NCBI GenBank assembly: GCA_025201365.1
Contig: JAIXMF010000017.1
Span: 310,001 to 374,000 of the forward strand
Direction: 5' to 3'
Length of the DNA stretch: 64,000 bases
From: Syncephalis plumigaleata
Lineage: Eukaryota > Zoopagomycota > Zoopagomycetes > Zoopagales > Piptocephalidaceae
Shown here one piece after another: positions 60,931-64,000 of this stretch. Both the position numbers and the translations under genes were made by a program. The stretch's first letter is position 1; every line of letters starts with the position of its first letter. The notes beneath the pieces were generated by a model, which was not told the DNA's origin, did no database searches, and was given only the letters and a program-made list of their open reading frames with translations.

Positions 60931-63900
60931 TTACGTAAATCGTGTAAAATCAATAACTTGCTCTAATTGTACACCTGATATTTCTGTTGAATAATTATTC
61001 AAGTGAATATTATGAGGACCGGTTGATTCCATAGAAGCTGAGCGTGGTCGTTGTTGCTGTTGTTGCTGTTGTTGCGCTAATGGTGATAAATGTTCCTGTA
61101 GACTATGTGCAATACCACTACTACCCGGTACAAATAGTGAATTTGATTGTGATACAGTAGTAGCACTACTACTACTATTGTTATTGTTGTTACCAGTCAT
61201 GGTATTTGCATTGGTTGTCATCTGTGCAGTATTACTACCACTGCCGGTATTCGTATTCGTTGTATTTGTAGTAGCACGATCACGTACTCGTTTAATTTGA
61301 CGTAATCGTTCCTTCCAATTAGCAACGTATTCAATACTACCACCTGATGAACTACTTTGTAGGAATACTTGAGCGTAGATATTGACATGTAGCGCAATTT
61401 GTCGTACGAATGCTGCCAATAGGGCATGTGTAATAACTTGGGCTCTTCAATGGGACTAATGTCGGGCATTTCCGGTCGACACTGTGTGTGTACGCGATAA
61501 TAAGCCGTTTCCGGTGAGGTGAGGTGTCGTGGATCTGTCGTCCATAAAGGCCAGCCTGAGTTGACCTACCACCCGAGTCGCAATCGATGAGTGGTGTGAT
61601 CACGATTTGTACAAAGTTGAATTGACTCGGTAGCGTGTCGAATGCAAATGGTAAGCCGGATTCATTATAAATAATCGTGACAAAGTCATTGCCAATATGA
61701 CGCTTCTTGCTCGTTGAATTCGGATCTCGTTCAAGATCGGTGGGCATCAGTGTAGGAATATGGAATATAAGCTGAGTGGTCGCTTCCTTCCAGTAATACG
61801 TGTAGGCACCATCCAGATCCATTTCTGTGTCGAGACCACCAGTGTACACGTCCTTGCAATTCTTTAGTCGTATCAATTCACCCAGGCCATTTAGGAATCG
61901 AGCGTAGCGTGATGATCCCACTCGATTGCCTAGAATGGCTGCCTCGGTACATTGACCGGGTGCAACGTACACCACGCCCACTTTATGAAAGTCAACCACC
62001 GGTGTACGATCAAGTATATTGATTGCTCGTTGAGTGGCATCATCCTCCGGTAAGGGTACAGGCATGTGTGTGGCATTAAGATCGGGATAGCTTGACAGCT
62101 GTATGAATAAATAGGCTGGATCCAAATAGGGATCGGCTTTCCTAGTGGCACGCGATGTTGTCGATAATGCTGCTGCTGCTGCGCACTATTTGCGATACTA
62201 CCACTACCACCACCTAGCATGGGTGATCCAATAGTTCTATTAAGTGAGGCCGTACTACCGGGATAGATCGATGATTGACCAATACTCGTATGATGTAGCA
62301 TGGGTGTCGACGGATGTGATGGCGGTCCCGTATCCTGCATCGCTAGAATAGCCGATACAACAGAACGTTTACGTAGTCCTGTACCAGGATGAGGTGCAAG
62401 CGTTGATGCTTCAGTTATTGAACCAGTTCGAGATGATGGTGCCGTATTGTTCGACAGTGTCTTTTCCTCACTAGTACCATCTGGTGGTAGTTGCGATTTC
62501 TTATGCCATCGATTCAATACAACTTGTGCAGCCACTGATAGTGCACTATCTTTACGTGATGATGACAATGATGTTGCTGTCGATTCATCATGTTGATGCG
62601 TTCTTCTTACTGCACTGTCACCACTATTAGCACTATTATTATCGCTAGCTAATAATGGCATGGCAGTGGATGTTTCGATACCATCATTTGTAGCAGTTAA
62701 TCTACCTCGAGTATTGTCTGATTCATTTATAATTACTGCTGATTCAGAGTGTGTACCTCCTAATAATGAAGTAGTATCGTTTTCACCTCTAATGCCTAAT
62801 CCTTGTAACATGTCATCGTCATCATCATTGTCATCTTGCTCATCACGATTACGAGCATTCTCATCTTCATCGTCGTCATCGTCATCATCTTCATTCGGTG
62901 TAATACTAGCCATGGATGATACGGTATTGGCACGAGAACGTAATCCCAGTTCAACGCCTAATAACTCACTACGACGAGCCATCTGACTCAATTTCAATAG
63001 ATCGACCGATGTCGTACCTGTCGATGATGCTGTAGCGGCAGAAGCAGTAGCATCCGTAACATCTTCCTCGTTACCCCGTTGATAAGCAAGCCTTCCCGAT
63101 GTCGTCTTGCCAGGAGAGCATCGTCATTACCCTCGTCATTCTGCTCTTCATTATCGAGTAATGGTGCAAAAGTGTCGGGATCCCAGTGTGCCATTAGTAA
63201 GGCTGGCAATGAGGATAGATCGGGTTGCTCGTCTTTCTGTCTATTCTCTAGTTTCACTAGAAACGATGCCACACCACTAGGACGACGTGCGGTGACTTGA
63301 GCCCAACCGGAAGAACGTGCCGCTCTAATGGTTACAATGAGTTACCCATGACCCAAGTGCGCGATATTGCCTGTTTCGTATCGAGTAATGCCTCGCTAAT
63401 GAATGAACGTTCCGCTTTAGGTGTACAATTGGCGTAAGCATATCGCGCCAACATGTCGAGACAAGTTTCCGTTTGCTCGTCCAGCGTGAATGGCCTATTA
63501 CTCTGACCCGGTTGCTCGTTGGCCAGTAGTAGACCACGTACAATAAATGACACGAACTTGCGTCGATCCGTTAAGCGTAGATTAACAAACCAAAATGTAA
63601 TGACATTGTAGGCGAGTACAAGCACGTATTGCGCCAAAGCATGCTGACCCACTGCGGTGGATGTACCCTTTAACGGACCTGCTCCCGGTTTGGGTTGTTC
63701 ACCCGCCGCCAACGTTGCATTATTATACTTGATATATTGCAGGGCGATACCGAACACCATTTTGTAGTCATTCTCCACGAAATTCACGTAAAGATGCGGT
63801 AAACGAGTGAGTGTCGATAGGAACTCAAGAATATGCGCGCTAACCGATTGTGTCGACATGATTTGCGATAATTGAGCCACGATACTGGGCAACATTTTAG

Positions 63901-64000
63901 TCATCGACAATGGTAGCTCGTACAAACAAACGGTTAGAGCGTGTATACATCCACGGGCAGTTTGCGACCAGCGTTGTAGACCCGTGTAGAATGTGACTAC
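60931..64000 (-). CDS. TSC2: Tuberin (TSC2) C-terminal half, Rap-GAP domain
   Basis: GTPase-activating subunit of the TSC complex, which inactivates Rheb and so TORC1. Minus-strand gene entering from the right edge, so the N-terminus is outside the window; no intron evident here. Tuberin region: LRLTDRRKFVSFIVRGLLLA, SSGWAQVTARRPSGV; a long Ser/Asp/Gln-rich linker (62200-62990); then Rap-GAP: RTPVVDFHKVGVVYVAPGQ, NRVGSSRYARFLNGLGELI, HIGNDFVTIIYNESG with the catalytic Asn thumb intact, FNFVQIVITPL, VRQIALHVNIYAQVFLQ and the C-terminal VIDFTRFT. One-base frame losses occur at about 63345, 63118, 62165, 61565 and 61435, each at a short run. Otherwise the domain is well conserved, which argues that the gene is alive and the breaks are sequence errors. 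Confidence 0.93.

Noticed and set aside
1-64000. CRISPR arrays, bacterial operons or integrated bacterial DNA
   Set aside because: Spliced genes of eukaryotic families throughout; no direct-repeat/spacer arrays and no ribosome-binding-site structure.

Overview
The window is eukaryotic and almost certainly fungal. Genes are compact and rich in short introns (about 50-90 nt, donors mostly GTAAGT, acceptors TAG/CAG). Fungal hallmarks are a velvet-domain regulator, a chromodomain Ty3/gypsy retrotransposon, an Ecm4/Gto-type glutathione transferase, a Bem1-like PX-PB1 protein and a single-chain fungal-type FAD synthase. AT-rich spacers and long Ser/Thr/Asn/Gln tracts fit an early-diverging filamentous fungus (Zoopagomycota/Mucoromycota grade is my guess); the species cannot be told from this sequence alone.

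Layout, left to right. 0-6 kb: the 3'-truncated GATA-finger gene (-) and a CNNM/Mam3-type DUF21-CBS membrane protein (+). 6-14 kb: an inverted duplication of a small lineage-specific gene (PPxY motifs plus Cys-rich tail); one copy is split by a whole-looking, very young 4.95-kb chromoviral LTR retrotransposon with identical LTRs and a 5-bp target duplication. 14-20 kb: a secreted subtilase and two more short proteins with Cys-rich or hydrophobic tails. 21-29 kb: a PX-PB1 protein and a neighbouring PB1 protein. 29-48 kb: housekeeping genes: long-chain acyl-CoA synthetase, glutathionyl-hydroquinone reductase-like GST, SR splicing factor, FAD synthase, mitochondrial rRNA methyltransferase Mrm1, a two-zinc-finger UBZ4-like protein, TAF5, Yip1 and NCS1/frequenin. 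50-64 kb: a velvet factor, a secreted protein-kinase-like protein, coproporphyrinogen III oxidase, a C3HC (NIPA/Rsm1) zinc-finger protein, Alg1 mannosyltransferase, and the C-terminal half of tuberin (TSC2), which runs off the right edge.

There are no operons. Several gene pairs share short divergent promoters (Mrm1/UBZ4-like, TAF5/Yip1, C3HC/Alg1) or nearly touch tail to tail (HEM13/C3HC, about 9 bp). Functionally the mix is ordinary housekeeping plus some polarity, development and signalling genes (PX-PB1, velvet, TSC2, NCS1). A striking technical feature is that many conserved genes are out of frame by exactly one base at a short homopolymer, always as if one base of the run were missing; this looks like uncorrected sequence error, and reading frames here should be read with that in mind. 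All exon boundaries are my own splice reading from GT/GC-AG signals and frame continuity.
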